Source: Actinomadura rudentiformis (GTDB lineage: Bacteria > Actinomycetota > Actinomycetes > Streptosporangiales > Streptosporangiaceae). From it: a stretch of 64,000 nucleotides of DNA. The stretch covers positions 124,001 through 188,000 of the forward strand of contig NZ_WBMT01000020.1 in the NCBI RefSeq assembly GCF_008923185.1, written 5' to 3'. Below are positions 35,583-44,007 of the stretch, in pieces. Position 1 is the stretch's first letter; each line of letters begins with the position of its first letter. Made by a program: the position numbers and the translations under genes. The notes beneath the pieces are model-generated. The model saw only the letters and a list, made by a program, of their open reading frames with translations, was not told the DNA's origin and made no database searches.

Positions 35583-36781
35583 GGGCGGCACGCATGCGGG
35601 ACGGCACTGAGACGATCATCGGCTTCGCCCGTACGGTGCGCGCGGCGGGCGGCCCCGCCGACACCGAACGGGTCCAGGCGATGCTGGGCGCGCTCGACCA
35701 TCTGGACGTGCTCGATCCGGCCGACGTCTACTGGGCCGGCCGGTTCACGCTGTGCGCCGACCCCGAGGACATCGCCCGCTACGACCGTTGCTTCGCCGCC
35801 TACTTCGGCGGTCGCACGGCCCGTTCCGGACGCCGCGTTCCACCGCCCGCCGTCCGGCGCCACATGGTGGTCCCCAGCCCGCGGACGTCCGCCGGAGAGG
35901 AGCGGGCGACGGACGTGCGCCTGGCCACAGCCAGCGGTGTGGAGGTGCTGCGCAACCGCGACGTCGCGAAGCTCAACGCCGCCGAGCGCGCCGAGGTCAA
36001 CCGGCTCATCGCGCTCCTGGCCGCAGCGGCCGAGCAGCGCCGGTCCCGCCGCTTCGAACCGGCGGCCGGCGGCCGCCTCGATCCCGCCCGTACCATCCGC
36101 GAGGTGTTGCGCCGCGGCGGGGAGATCTCGGCGCTGCGCCACCGTGCCCACCGGACGAGGCCGCGCCGCGTGGTGCTCCTCATCGACGTCAGCGGCTCGA
36201 TGAGCCCGTACGCCGACGCCCTGCTGCGCTTCGCGCACGCCGCCGCCCGCGCCGGAGGCCGGGGCGTCGAGGTGTTCAGCGCCGGAACGCGCCTGACCCG
36301 CCTCACCCGGGAGTTGCGGCACCGCGACCCCGACACCGCGATGGCGGCCGCGTCCGCCGCGATCCCCGACTGGAGCGGCGGCACGCGGCTGGGGGAGGAG
36401 CTCAGGGAGTTCCTCGACCGGTTCGGGCAACGCGGCCTGGCCCGGGGCGCGGTCGTGGTCATCGCCTCGGACGGCTGGGAACGCGGCGACGCCGGGCTGC
36501 TCGGCGCCCAGATGGCACGGCTGCACCGGCTCGCCCACCGCGTGGTGTGGGCCAACCCGCATAAGGCCAGGCCCGGCTACGAGCCGCTGGCCGCCGGGAT
36601 GGCGGCCGCCCTCCCGTACATCGACGATTTCACCTCCGGGCACAGCCTTGGCGCGCTCGAGGATTTGGCCCGGCTGATAGGCGGCGCCCCATCGGCGGCG
36701 AAGCCGCCTCCTACGCGCTCCGGGGGGCGTGGGGGGTCGTCCCCCCTCGAAGAAAGGAGCGCTAATGCGCGACGTGCTTGA
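35579..36781 (+). CDS. CoxE-like VWA-domain protein
   Basis: The 400-residue protein carries a von Willebrand A domain whose MIDAS motif DVSGSMS lies at 203-209, with a later WSGGTRLGE loop and IASDGWERGD. CoxE partners the CoxD ATPase in Mo-hydroxylase maturation. GTG 35579 overlaps the CoxD-like stop by four bases. The last 35 residues (about from GGAPSAAKPPPTRSGGRGG) are encoded by a dispersed repeat and are not part of the family fold. The stop lies 17 bases inside the xdhC gene, so the repeat seems to have supplied a new 3' end. Confidence 0.88.
   Translation: MRAARMRDGTETIIGFARTVRAAGGPADTERVQAMLGALDHLDVLDPADVYWAGRFTLCADPEDIARYDRCFAAYFGGRTARSGRRVPPPAVRRHMVVPSPRTSAGEERATDVRLATASGVEVLRNRDVAKLNAAERAEVNRLIALLAAAAEQRRSRRFEPAAGGRLDPARTIREVLRRGGEISALRHRAHRTRPRRVVLLIDVSGSMSPYADALLRFAHAAARAGGRGVEVFSAGTRLTRLTRELRHRDPDTAMAAASAAIPDWSGGTRLGEELREFLDRFGQRGLARGAVVVIASDGWERGDAGLLGAQMARLHRLAHRVVWANPHKARPGYEPLAAGMAAALPYIDDFTSGHSLGALEDLARLIGGAPSAAKPPPTRSGGRGGSSPLEERSANARRA
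36695..36749. repeat. Dispersed GC-rich palindromic repeat, copy A
   Basis: A GCGGC-GAA-GCCGC hairpin (36695-36707) is followed by a 32-base block (36718-36749) built around GGGGGG-TCGT-CCCCCC. The 32-base block is identical to 47009-47040. It is translated as the tail of the CoxE-like protein and ends 16 bases before the xdhC start codon. Confidence 0.85.
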
Positions 36782-37883
36782 TGACATTGTGCGCTGGTAC
36801 GAGACGGGCGAGACGTTCGGCCTGGCCACGGTCGTCAACACCTTCCGCAGCGCGCCGCGGCCGCCGGGCGCGGCGATGGCCGTGTCGGCGTCCGGCGAGG
36901 TGGCGGGCAGCGTGTCCGGCGGGTGCGTCGAGGGCGCCGTGTACGAGCTGGCCCAGTCGGTCATCGGATCCGGCGAGCCGGTGCTGCGGCGGTACGGCGT
37001 GAGCGATGACGACGCGTTCGCGGTGGGCCTCACCTGCGGCGGCATTCTGGACATCCTCGTCGAGCCGGTCGGGCCCGCGTCCTTCCCGGAGTTCGGGGCC
37101 GTCGCCGCGTCCATCGCGGCGCGCGAGCCCGTCGCGGTCGCGACCGTGGTCGCCGGGCCGGGCCAGATCGGCGCGCGCCGGATCGTGTGGCCCGATCGCG
37201 CCGCCGGGTCGCTGGCGCCGGGCGCCTCGTACGCCGGCCGGCTGGACGACGCGGTCGACGACGACGCGCGCGGCATGCTCGCGCAGGGCCTGACGGGGCA
37301 GCGGCACTACGGGCGGGAGGGGGAGCGGCGGCTCGACGAGCTCACGGTGTTCGTGCACAGCTTCGCGCCACCGCCGCACCTGCTGGTCTTCGGCGCGATC
37401 GACTTCGCCGCGGCGGTGGCGCGGATCGGCAAGTTCCTCGGCTACCACGTGACGGTCTGCGACGCGCGGGGGGTGTTCGCGACGCCCAAGCGGTTCCCCG
37501 ACGCCGACGAGGTCGTGGTCAAGTGGCCGCACAAGTTCCTCGGTGAGATCGAGGTGGACGCGCGGACGGCGATCTGCGTCCTCACCCACGATCCGAAGTT
37601 CGACGTTCCGCTGCTGGAGGTCGCCCTGCGCACCCCAGCGGGCTACATCGGGGCCATGGGGTCGCGGCGCACCCACGACGATCGGCTGAAGCGGCTCCGC
37701 GAGGCCGGGCTCGGCGACGCCGAGCTGGCACGGCTGCGGTCGCCGATCGGGCTCGACCTCGGTGCCCGCACGCCCGAGGAGACGGCCGTCTCGATCGCGG
37801 CGGAGCTGATCCAGCTGAGATGGGGAGGATCCGGGCGGCCGCTGACCGACACCAGCGGCAGGATCCACGGCGAAACGGGGTAG
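36765..37883 (+). CDS. xdhC: XdhC/CoxI-family molybdenum hydroxylase maturation protein
   Basis: XdhC-type proteins bind the molybdenum cofactor, support its sulfuration and insert it into xanthine-dehydrogenase-type enzymes. The 372-residue protein has the N-terminal XdhC region (TFRSAPRPPGAAMAVSASGE; GSVSGGCVEGAVY; LTCGGILDILVEP). A C-terminal Rossmann domain ends with GYIGAMGSRRTHDDRLKRL and GLDLGARTPEETAVSIAAEL. ATG 36765 has AAAGGAG upstream and overlaps the CoxE-like 3' end by 17 bases. It lies downstream of the CoxD/E pair and upstream of a MocA-like gene. Confidence 0.93.
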   Translation: MRDVLDDIVRWYETGETFGLATVVNTFRSAPRPPGAAMAVSASGEVAGSVSGGCVEGAVYELAQSVIGSGEPVLRRYGVSDDDAFAVGLTCGGILDILVEPVGPASFPEFGAVAASIAAREPVAVATVVAGPGQIGARRIVWPDRAAGSLAPGASYAGRLDDAVDDDARGMLAQGLTGQRHYGREGERRLDELTVFVHSFAPPPHLLVFGAIDFAAAVARIGKFLGYHVTVCDARGVFATPKRFPDADEVVVKWPHKFLGEIEVDARTAICVLTHDPKFDVPLLEVALRTPAGYIGAMGSRRTHDDRLKRLREAGLGDAELARLRSPIGLDLGARTPEETAVSIAAELIQLRWGGSGRPLTDTSGRIHGETG

Positions 37884-37902
37884 GAGGCCGTAATCTCTCG
37901 AG

Positions 37903-38484
37903 ATGACCTTGCATGGTGAGGTGCCTCCGGCCGGTTTGCTGCTGGCCGCGGGAGAGGGCAGCCGGCTCGGCCGGCCCAAGGCGCTGGTGGAGCTCGGCGG
38001 CGAACGCCTGGTCGACCGGGGTGTGCGCGTGTTGCGGGAGGCGGGCTGCTCGCCGGTGGTCGTGGTGACCGGCGCCGCCGAGCTGGAGGTCATGGGCGCG
38101 GTCGTGGTGACCAATCCCGGCTGGCGCACCGGCATGGGGTCCTCGCTGCGCATCGGGCTGGGCGAGCTGCCTCCCACCTGCCCCGCCGTCGTGGTGACGC
38201 TGGTCGACCAGCCACGGATCACCACTGCGGCCGTGCGGCGCCTGATCGAGGCGTACGACGGCGGCGCGCAGGTCGCGGTCGCCACGTACGGCGGCAAGCC
38301 GCGCAACCCGGTGCTCTTCGTCCGCGCCCATTTCTCGGCGGTCGCGGAGACCGCCGAGGGGGATGTGGGCGCCCGGCCCTTCCTGCGCTCCCATGCCGAC
38401 CTGGTGACCCCCGTGCCCTGCGAGGACGTCGCGGCGCCCGACGACATCGACACCCCCGAAGATCTGGCGGCCTTCTCCGACTGA
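37903..38484 (+). CDS. MocA-like molybdenum cofactor nucleotidyltransferase
   Basis: The 193-residue protein has the MobA/MocA-type NTP-transferase fold: LLLAAGEGSRLGRPKALVEL with the nucleotide-binding Arg and Lys, a TLVDQPRITTAAV metal-binding Asp strand, and GKPRNPVLF. Members near XdhC usually attach CMP to the molybdopterin (MCD cofactor), the form used by xanthine-dehydrogenase and CO-dehydrogenase family enzymes. MobA-type GMP transfer is the alternative. Last gene of the maturation set, 19 bases after xdhC. Confidence 0.85.
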   Translation: MTLHGEVPPAGLLLAAGEGSRLGRPKALVELGGERLVDRGVRVLREAGCSPVVVVTGAAELEVMGAVVVTNPGWRTGMGSSLRIGLGELPPTCPAVVVTLVDQPRITTAAVRRLIEAYDGGAQVAVATYGGKPRNPVLFVRAHFSAVAETAEGDVGARPFLRSHADLVTPVPCEDVAAPDDIDTPEDLAAFSD

Positions 38485-38547
38485 GGCCGGCTGAGGAGGC
38501 CTTCGCCGGTTGAGGAAACCGAGCACGCCGGATCATCCGCCCACGCG

Positions 38548-38576
38548 TTGACATACCTTTGTTTTATAAATAGCTT
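38548..38576 (+). promoter_or_regulatory. AT-rich promoter before the hemerythrin-like gene
   Basis: TTGACA (38548-38553), a 17-base spacer and TAGCTT (38571-38576) form a sigma-70-type promoter in an AT-rich patch that stands out strongly from its surroundings. Transcription would start near 38583. Confidence 0.6.
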
Positions 38577-38591
38577 TGCTTTGCAAGCAAA
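38575..38591. promoter_or_regulatory. Inverted repeat at the hemerythrin-like gene start site
   Basis: TTTGCTT-TGC-AAGCAAA is a perfect 7-bp inverted repeat that overlaps the -10 element and predicted start point, a position suited to a repressor operator. Confidence 0.5.
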
Positions 38592-38618
38592 ACTGACCGG
38601 TTCCCGGGGCTGACCCCG

Positions 38619-38843
38619 GTGCTGGACCGGCTGCGCCGCGAGCACGTCGCCGTGGCCCGGGTGAAGGACGACATCAAGGCACTGCTCGACGAGCTGGACA
38701 CCGCCGACCCCGGCCGGTTCCTGGCCGAGCTCGACCGGATGACCAATGAGTTGGAGGCGCATTTCGCGTACGAGGAGAAGGAGCTGGTCGCGGTGCTCAA
38801 CACGCTCACCCCCGATGAGATCGGCCGTCCCCCGGAAGCCTGA
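38619..38843 (+). CDS. Short hemerythrin-HHE-like protein, possibly truncated
   Basis: The 74-residue product reads like the C-terminal half of an actinobacterial hemerythrin-HHE protein (LDRLRREHVAVARVKDDIKA; LDRMTNELEAHFAYEEKELV). It keeps His/Glu residues that could bind metal, but the N-terminal helices of a full domain (about 140 residues) are missing. The frame is open back to base 38574 and no earlier ATG exists. It has its own promoter-like sequence, so it may be a genuine small protein rather than a remnant. Confidence 0.6.
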   Translation: MLDRLRREHVAVARVKDDIKALLDELDTADPGRFLAELDRMTNELEAHFAYEEKELVAVLNTLTPDEIGRPPEA

Positions 38844-38882
38844 AGCCCTTGCCTGGGCGGCCGTTCGGTGTTAGCAGGAATC

Positions 38883-39899
38883 ATGAGCATCGTTCACCTG
38901 CCGCGGCGGGCCGTGTTGCTCGGGCTGCCTGCGGCGGGGCTCGCCACCGCGTGCCGGCGCGGCTCCGCGGACAAGGCCGAGAGCGCGCTGACGCGCGACG
39001 AGGAGCGCAGCCTGAAGACGTTGCGGCTGATCGACCCGGATCACCCGCTCTTCGCGATGACGCTGTACGGGCCGTACGACCCGCTGCGGCAGACGACGGC
39101 GCTCGCCCCGATCTCCCGGCCGTTCGCCTGCTCGTTGTTCCTCGCCGGGCACGGGTCGCGCGGGCCGCTGTTCGGCCGGAACTTCGACTGGGGGCCGAAC
39201 CCTGCGCTGCTCCTCACCGCCAAGCCGCCCAACGCTCCGGCGTCCCTTTCACTGGTGGACATCTCCTACCTCGGCATCGACCAGGGCGCGGCCAAGCGGC
39301 TTCTCGGGGACGACGAGCTGCGCCGCATGATGCTGAAGGCGGTCGGCATCCCGTTCGACGGCGTCAACCAGCACGGTCTGGCGGTCGGGATGGCCGCGGT
39401 GGACTCGGCGAAGGCACCGAAGGTGCCCGGCGGCCCCGTGGTGGGCAGCGCCCGCATCCAGCGGCTCGCTCTCGACCAGGCACGGACCGTGGACGAGGCG
39501 GTCGCCGTCTTCCGTCGTTACAACGTGAACTTCGCCGAGGGCGAGCCGCCGCTGCACTACCTGCTGGCCGACGCGCGCGGCAAGGCGGCGGCCATCGAGT
39601 TCGTGGACGGGGAGATGAAGGTGATCCCGAGCACGGGCGACTGGCACGACATGGTCAACTTCGTGCTCTCGACCGCGGACGAACGCCAGCGGCAGGCGGA
39701 CGACCGGTACCGGACGATCGCTGACCGGATGCGCCGCACCGGAGGGCGGCTCGATCCCGCAGGCGCGATGGATCTGCTCTCCAAGGTGGCGCAGAGGCAC
39801 ACCCGCTGGTCGGCGGTGTACGAGCTACGGCACGGCGAGATGAGCCTCGCGCTGGGACGCGACTACCGGCGGATCCACCGCGTCAAGCTCGCGTCCTGA
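38883..39899 (+). CDS. Exported linear-amide C-N hydrolase, choloylglycine-hydrolase-like
   Basis: The 338-residue protein has an N-terminal export signal (PRRAVLLGLPAAGLATAC) with Cys24 suitable for lipid attachment. A Ntn-hydrolase fold follows, in which Cys83 (PFACSLFLAG) and GRNFDWGP match the nucleophile and binding segments of the choloylglycine hydrolase / acyl-transferase group. The GINQHGLAVGM-type motif appears as GVNQHGLAVGM. It probably hydrolyses a linear amide outside the membrane; the substrate is unknown. ATG 38883 has AGGA upstream. Its 3' end overlaps the convergent P450 gene by 17 bases. Confidence 0.82.
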   Translation: MSIVHLPRRAVLLGLPAAGLATACRRGSADKAESALTRDEERSLKTLRLIDPDHPLFAMTLYGPYDPLRQTTALAPISRPFACSLFLAGHGSRGPLFGRNFDWGPNPALLLTAKPPNAPASLSLVDISYLGIDQGAAKRLLGDDELRRMMLKAVGIPFDGVNQHGLAVGMAAVDSAKAPKVPGGPVVGSARIQRLALDQARTVDEAVAVFRRYNVNFAEGEPPLHYLLADARGKAAAIEFVDGEMKVIPSTGDWHDMVNFVLSTADERQRQADDRYRTIADRMRRTGGRLDPAGAMDLLSKVAQRHTRWSAVYELRHGEMSLALGRDYRRIHRVKLAS

Positions 39900-41088
39900 C
39901 CAGGAGCCGTTCGGGACGCCGGACGAGGTGGCCGGTCGTCCAGGGAACGTCGGCGGCCGGCGTGACGAGCGCGAGGTCGGGCAGCCGTTCGACAAGCGCC
40001 GAGAGCGCCTCCTGCAGCTCCATCCGGGCCAGGTTGGCGCCCAGGCAGTAGTGCGCGCCGCGTCCGAACGCGATGTGTCCCGTGCCCTCGCGGCCGGGGC
40101 GGTACTCCTGCGGGTCCGGGAAGACCTCCGGGTCGTGGTTGGCGGCCAGCGGCGGCGACAGCACCGCCTGGCCCTTCCGGACGACGCCGCACGAGAGCTC
40201 GACGTCCTCCTTGGCGACCCGGGGCAGGCCCGCGTCGCCCGGCACCTCCATCCGGAGCAGTTCCTCCACGGCGTGCTCGACCATCGCGGGCGACTCGACC
40301 AGCGCCTCGTACCGTTCACGGGGTTCGAGCAGCCGCAGCAACCCCCGGCTCAGCACCGAGGCGGTGGTCTCGTGACCGGCGGCGACCAGCGTCATCGCGA
40401 TGCGGGTCAGCTCATCGTCGTTGAGCCGGTCGTTGCCGTCCTCGTCCCGGGCCTGGATGAGCGCGGCGATCAACCCGTCGCCGGGCGCCGCGCGGTGCGC
40501 CGTGATGAGCTCGGCCATGTAGACGGCGAACGCGAACGCCGACTCGATACGTTGGTCAGGCGTCAGCGCGGCCGTGGACAGCAGGTCGTCTGACCAGCCC
40601 CGGACACGCTCGGTGTCGATGCCCTCGACGCCCATGATGTCGCAGATCACCTGGATCGGCAGCGGGAAGGCCAGCGCCTCCACGACGTCGACCGGACCCT
40701 GCTGCGCGAGCATGCCGTCGATCAGCTCGTTCGCGATGGTGCGCACCCGCGGCCGCCACGCCGTGATCTGCCGGGGTGTGAACGTGCCCGACAGCAGCCG
40801 CCGGAGCCGCGTGTGCCGGGGCGGGTCCATGTTCAGCATCTGCTCGGGGTCGCTGGAGACGTCCATCCCGGACACCATGCGGGGAGCCCCCGGGTAGTTG
40901 AGCTCCCGGGTGAAGCGCGGGTCCGACAGGATCGTGACGACGTCCTCGTACCGCACCGCCATGATCGCGCTGTCGCCGCTCGGCAGCCGGACGGGGCCGA
41001 GCGGCTCCTCCCGGTGACGCCGGGCGAACTCGGCGGGCAGGCGTCCTTGCGGACCGGGCGTGAACGGCACGAGCGCTGGTTCGGTCAC
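39883..41088 (-). CDS. Cytochrome P450
   Basis: The 401-residue soluble P450 has the haem-binding FGRGAHYCLGANLAR with Cys348, the I-helix AGHETT at 237-242, and the K-helix ExxR (276-279), all intact. Length and N-terminus (no membrane anchor) fit actinomycete CYP105/CYP107-like enzymes, but I will not assign a subfamily. No ferredoxin gene or biosynthetic cluster lies beside it, so the electron donor and substrate are unknown. GTG start at 41088. Convergent with the amide hydrolase, with overlapping 3' ends. Confidence 0.95.
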   Translation of the reverse strand: MTEPALVPFTPGPQGRLPAEFARRHREEPLGPVRLPSGDSAIMAVRYEDVVTILSDPRFTRELNYPGAPRMVSGMDVSSDPEQMLNMDPPRHTRLRRLLSGTFTPRQITAWRPRVRTIANELIDGMLAQQGPVDVVEALAFPLPIQVICDIMGVEGIDTERVRGWSDDLLSTAALTPDQRIESAFAFAVYMAELITAHRAAPGDGLIAALIQARDEDGNDRLNDDELTRIAMTLVAAGHETTASVLSRGLLRLLEPRERYEALVESPAMVEHAVEELLRMEVPGDAGLPRVAKEDVELSCGVVRKGQAVLSPPLAANHDPEVFPDPQEYRPGREGTGHIAFGRGAHYCLGANLARMELQEALSALVERLPDLALVTPAADVPWTTGHLVRRPERLLVRTRA

Positions 41089-41198
41089 GCCGGGACCATA
41101 ACCGCGCCGCCCCTGCCCGAGAAACCCCTACACCCAATCGTGATCATGGTCCGTGGTGGCAGAATGGATCACCCGCCGACCACCTCTCGGAGGTCACC

Positions 41199-41675
41199 GT
41201 GCCGAAGCCGCGCCCCGCCTACCTCGACGAGCCGCGCACGACGACGATGCTCAAGCGGGGGAGCGCGTTCCATGTGGCGATCTTCAAACTCACCGGTGGT
41301 CTGATCGGCCGCCGGTTCCGGATGCAGGGGCAGATCCGCAACGCGCCGCCGGTCTGCCTGCTGACCACGATCGGCCGCAAGTCCGGCACGCACCGGACCG
41401 TGCCGCTGCTCTACCTCAAGGACGGCGAGCGGGTGATCATGGTGGCCTCACAGGGAGGCATGCCGCGCCACCCGCTCTGGTACCTCAATCTGCGGGCCAA
41501 CCCGAACGTGCTGGTGCAGATCGGCCGCCACCGCCGTCCCATGCGCGCCCGTACCGCCGACGAGCATGAACGCGCCGAGCTGTGGCCCCGCCTGGTCGAG
41601 ATGTATCCGCCGTATGACGACTACCAGTCGTGGACCGACCGCGAGATCCCGGTGGTCATCCTCGAACCCGTCTAA
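41199..41675 (+). CDS. DUF385 deazaflavin (F420)-dependent nitroreductase-family protein
   Basis: The 158-residue protein has the DUF385/Ddn split-barrel fold: LLTTIGRKSGTHRTVPLLYL, VASQGGMPRHPLWYLNL and the late PYDDYQSWTDREIPVVILEP. Family members bind the deazaflavin F420 and reduce nitro- or quinone-type compounds, or act as membrane-associated quinone reductases. GTG 41199 has TCGGAGG at good spacing. It is divergent from the P450 gene and separated from it by 110 bases; a functional link is possible but unproved. Confidence 0.9.
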   Translation: MPKPRPAYLDEPRTTTMLKRGSAFHVAIFKLTGGLIGRRFRMQGQIRNAPPVCLLTTIGRKSGTHRTVPLLYLKDGERVIMVASQGGMPRHPLWYLNLRANPNVLVQIGRHRRPMRARTADEHERAELWPRLVEMYPPYDDYQSWTDREIPVVILEPV

Positions 41676-41732
41676 GCCCTGCCCCGAAGCGAAGTAGGCC
41701 CTGCCCTGAAGTAGGCCCAGCCCTGAAGCGAG
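41676..41732 (+). repeat. Degenerate tandem repeat after the DUF385 gene
   Basis: Three imperfect copies of a GCCCTGCCCTGAAG(CGA)AGTAG-like unit lie at 41676-41697, 41698-41714 and 41715-41732, starting immediately after the stop codon. They are non-coding. Confidence 0.7.
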
Positions 41733-41783
41733 AGGTGGATCGCTGCGGGCTCATGCTCGCGGCGCCGGCAAAGAGCGATGGTG

Positions 41784-42998
41784 CTATTCCGGGAGAACGC
41801 TCTCGTCCAGCGCGCCGCAGTCGACCGCGCGGCGCAGCCGGGCGGTGAGCGCCTTGATGGTGGCCGGCTCGTCGAGCACGCCGTCGTCGGCGCTCGCGGC
41901 CTGCTCGTGCCAGGCTCGCACGCGGCCGATCACCTCGTCCACGCCGCTCAGGTGGAAGGCATAGACGGCGGCGTAACGGCTCGGCAGGTGCGCCGGGTGC
42001 AGGTCCCAGCCCTGGTAGAAGCCGTGCTTCAGTGAGTGCCGGACGTGCGCCGCGTGCACCGACCAGGCGTGGTTGACCTCGTCCGGGCCGTCGTTGCGCG
42101 GGATGACGTTGGTCGAGCCGTCCGACAGGCGCACGCCGGTGCCGGCCAGCGAGACCTGCATGGCGTGCCGGGCGAAGTCGCAGGCCGGATGGTCGAGACG
42201 CTGCTCGGCGGGCGGCAGGCCGACGGCCGCGGTGTAGTCGAAGACCCCGAAGTGGGCGGCCGCCATGCGCCCCCGGGCCGCCTCGACGATCGCGCGCAGC
42301 CCGAAGCGTCCCTGGTGGTCGATGACCGCCTCGGTGGTCTCGATCTGGACCTCGAACCGCAGGATGCCCTCGGGCAGGCCGAGCGCGGTCTCCAGCCGCT
42401 CCAGATAGTCCACGAAGATCACGACATGCTCGGCCATGACCACCTTGGGGAAGGTGATGGTGAAGCCACCGGGCAGCCGGCCGAGCCGGTCCCGCAGCGC
42501 GGTGAGGAAGCCGTCGAGCGTCTTCATCGCGCGCTCGTGGCCGCCGTCGGCGAACGACTTGACCCGCAGCCCCCAGTAGTGGGGGAGGCCCTTGGCGTTG
42601 TAGGCGGTGGCGACGGCCTCGACCACCTGGGCGATGTGGCCGTCCTCCTCCTCGTCGGACCGGGTGCCGTAGCCGTCCTCGAAGTCGATCCGCACGTCCT
42701 CGATCGGCTCGCTCGCCAGCTTGGCGGCCACGCGTTCCCGCACCAGCCCGGCGATCTCCGGCTCGATGCCGAACGCGGTGCCGAACGAGCCCGCGCCGGG
42801 GGTGTGGGTGTTGAGCAGCCGGAGCGCCTCGGCCCCGAAGTCGGCGGGGGTCGAGCGGGAGAACCGGTCGGCCGGCACGTAGACGGTGTGGACCGGCTGC
42901 CGTCCCGAGGGCGGCCCCGGGAAGTGCACGGCGTGCTCGGCGGAGACGGCGGCCACGCGCTCGGACAGATCGTCGATCGAGGTAACGCTCAGGTTCAC
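41784..42998 (-). CDS. HpcH/HpaI aldolase-like protein (DUF6986)
   Basis: The 404-residue protein resembles the citrate lyase / malate synthase-like TIM barrels: IEDVRIDFEDGYGTR carries metal-binding acids, ILRFEVQIETTEAV supplies a further Glu, and AHFGVFDYTAAVG matches the GTNDL-type turn. Actinobacterial members are grouped as DUF6986; no reaction is established that I know of. I place the start at GTG 42998 (NLSVTSIDDLSERV) rather than the longer TTG frame. It is on the same strand as the epimerase and allFGH genes, so a C2/C3 acid substrate such as glyoxylate is a reasonable guess only. Confidence 0.75.
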   Translation of the reverse strand: MNLSVTSIDDLSERVAAVSAEHAVHFPGPPSGRQPVHTVYVPADRFSRSTPADFGAEALRLLNTHTPGAGSFGTAFGIEPEIAGLVRERVAAKLASEPIEDVRIDFEDGYGTRSDEEEDGHIAQVVEAVATAYNAKGLPHYWGLRVKSFADGGHERAMKTLDGFLTALRDRLGRLPGGFTITFPKVVMAEHVVIFVDYLERLETALGLPEGILRFEVQIETTEAVIDHQGRFGLRAIVEAARGRMAAAHFGVFDYTAAVGLPPAEQRLDHPACDFARHAMQVSLAGTGVRLSDGSTNVIPRNDGPDEVNHAWSVHAAHVRHSLKHGFYQGWDLHPAHLPSRYAAVYAFHLSGVDEVIGRVRAWHEQAASADDGVLDEPATIKALTARLRRAVDCGALDESVLPE

Positions 42999-43064
42999 CC
43001 CGCAATGATCCCCCAAGATCCGGCTCTCTGGGAACCGGTCATCGGCGGCCGCGCGTCCGCCGGC

Positions 43065-43976
43065 TCATGAGCCGCGGACGCCCCAGGATCCGGTGTGCCG
43101 GGCGCCGGGTTTGAGGTCGATGAGGTCGATGCCGGTGGCGAAGGCGTTCGGCGGGCACGTCATCGGTTCCACGCCCAGGCCCTGGCGGCGGATCCCGGCG
43201 GGGATCGTGTCGGCGGTGAAGACCTCCAGCCAGGGGTGCGCGGCGTCCATCCAGCACGAGGTGGTCCGGCGGGAACCGGCGAGGTGGACCCAGGCCAGGC
43301 CGTCGGACTCACGGGTCAGCCCGGTGAAGGCGTTGTCGATCTTCTGGTCGCCCAGGACGCGCCCCTCGCGCAGGTCGTACGGGGTGCCGGTGACCTGCCG
43401 GGGCGGCCCGTCCGGGATCATGCGGTCGTTCACGGGGAGGTAGCGGCCGGCCGGGACGGTCACGGTGCAGGCGTCGATCGGCTCGCCCGCCGTGAGGTAC
43501 GGATGGGCGCCGTGGCCGTACGGGGCGGTGCGCGACCCCGCGTTGGACGCGGTGATCCGGACGGTGAGGCCGCGGTCGGGGTGGAGCGAGTAGTCGGCCT
43601 CCAGATCGAGACGGAACGGGTAGCCGGCCGAGCCCAGCAGCCGGTGGGTGAGCGTCACCCCGTCCGGACGCCGCTCGGAGAGCTTCCAGGGCGACCAGCG
43701 CACCAGCCCGTGGATCGCGCCGCCGAGCGCGGGATCGGAGAGGTCCAGCTGGTGATCTTCGCCGTCGTAGGAGTACCGGCCGCGGTCGACCCGGTTGGGC
43801 CAGGGGATCAGCAACTGGCCGAACGCGGCCGGGGCGGCCTCGTCGGCGCCGTGCGTGAGGATCAGCGCGTTCCCGTGGTGGGTCAGGGTGCGCAGGGCCG
43901 CGCCCGCCTCGGTGACGACGGCGCGGTACGGCCCGGCGCTGATCTCGTACTGGGCCCCGGTGATCGGCTCGCTCAT
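43065..43976 (-). CDS. Aldose 1-epimerase family protein
   Basis: The 303-residue galactose-mutarotase-like beta-sandwich protein has the catalytic residues of the family: His in HGLVRWSPW, His in YGHGAHPYL and a late Glu in GLGVEPMTCPPNAF. Aldose epimerases interconvert sugar anomers; some relatives act on sugar phosphates. ATG 43976 is clear. It lies 31 bases beyond the allG stop and 66 bases before the DUF6986 gene on the same strand, so it may be on the same transcript, but a role in ureide metabolism is not evident. Confidence 0.88.
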   Translation of the reverse strand: MSEPITGAQYEISAGPYRAVVTEAGAALRTLTHHGNALILTHGADEAAPAAFGQLLIPWPNRVDRGRYSYDGEDHQLDLSDPALGGAIHGLVRWSPWKLSERRPDGVTLTHRLLGSAGYPFRLDLEADYSLHPDRGLTVRITASNAGSRTAPYGHGAHPYLTAGEPIDACTVTVPAGRYLPVNDRMIPDGPPRQVTGTPYDLREGRVLGDQKIDNAFTGLTRESDGLAWVHLAGSRRTTSCWMDAAHPWLEVFTADTIPAGIRRQGLGVEPMTCPPNAFATGIDLIDLKPGARHTGSWGVRGS

Positions 43977-44007
43977 GATCGGAAACCTACCCGGCCGGGT
44001 CCCGGCG

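Noticed and set aside
39883..41088. Natural-product biosynthetic cluster around the P450
   Set aside because: No synthase, ferredoxin or tailoring gene set surrounds it; neighbours are a hydrolase and a DUF385 protein only.
41676..41732. CRISPR array
   Set aside because: The three units are contiguous and imperfect without unique spacers, and no cas gene is in the window.
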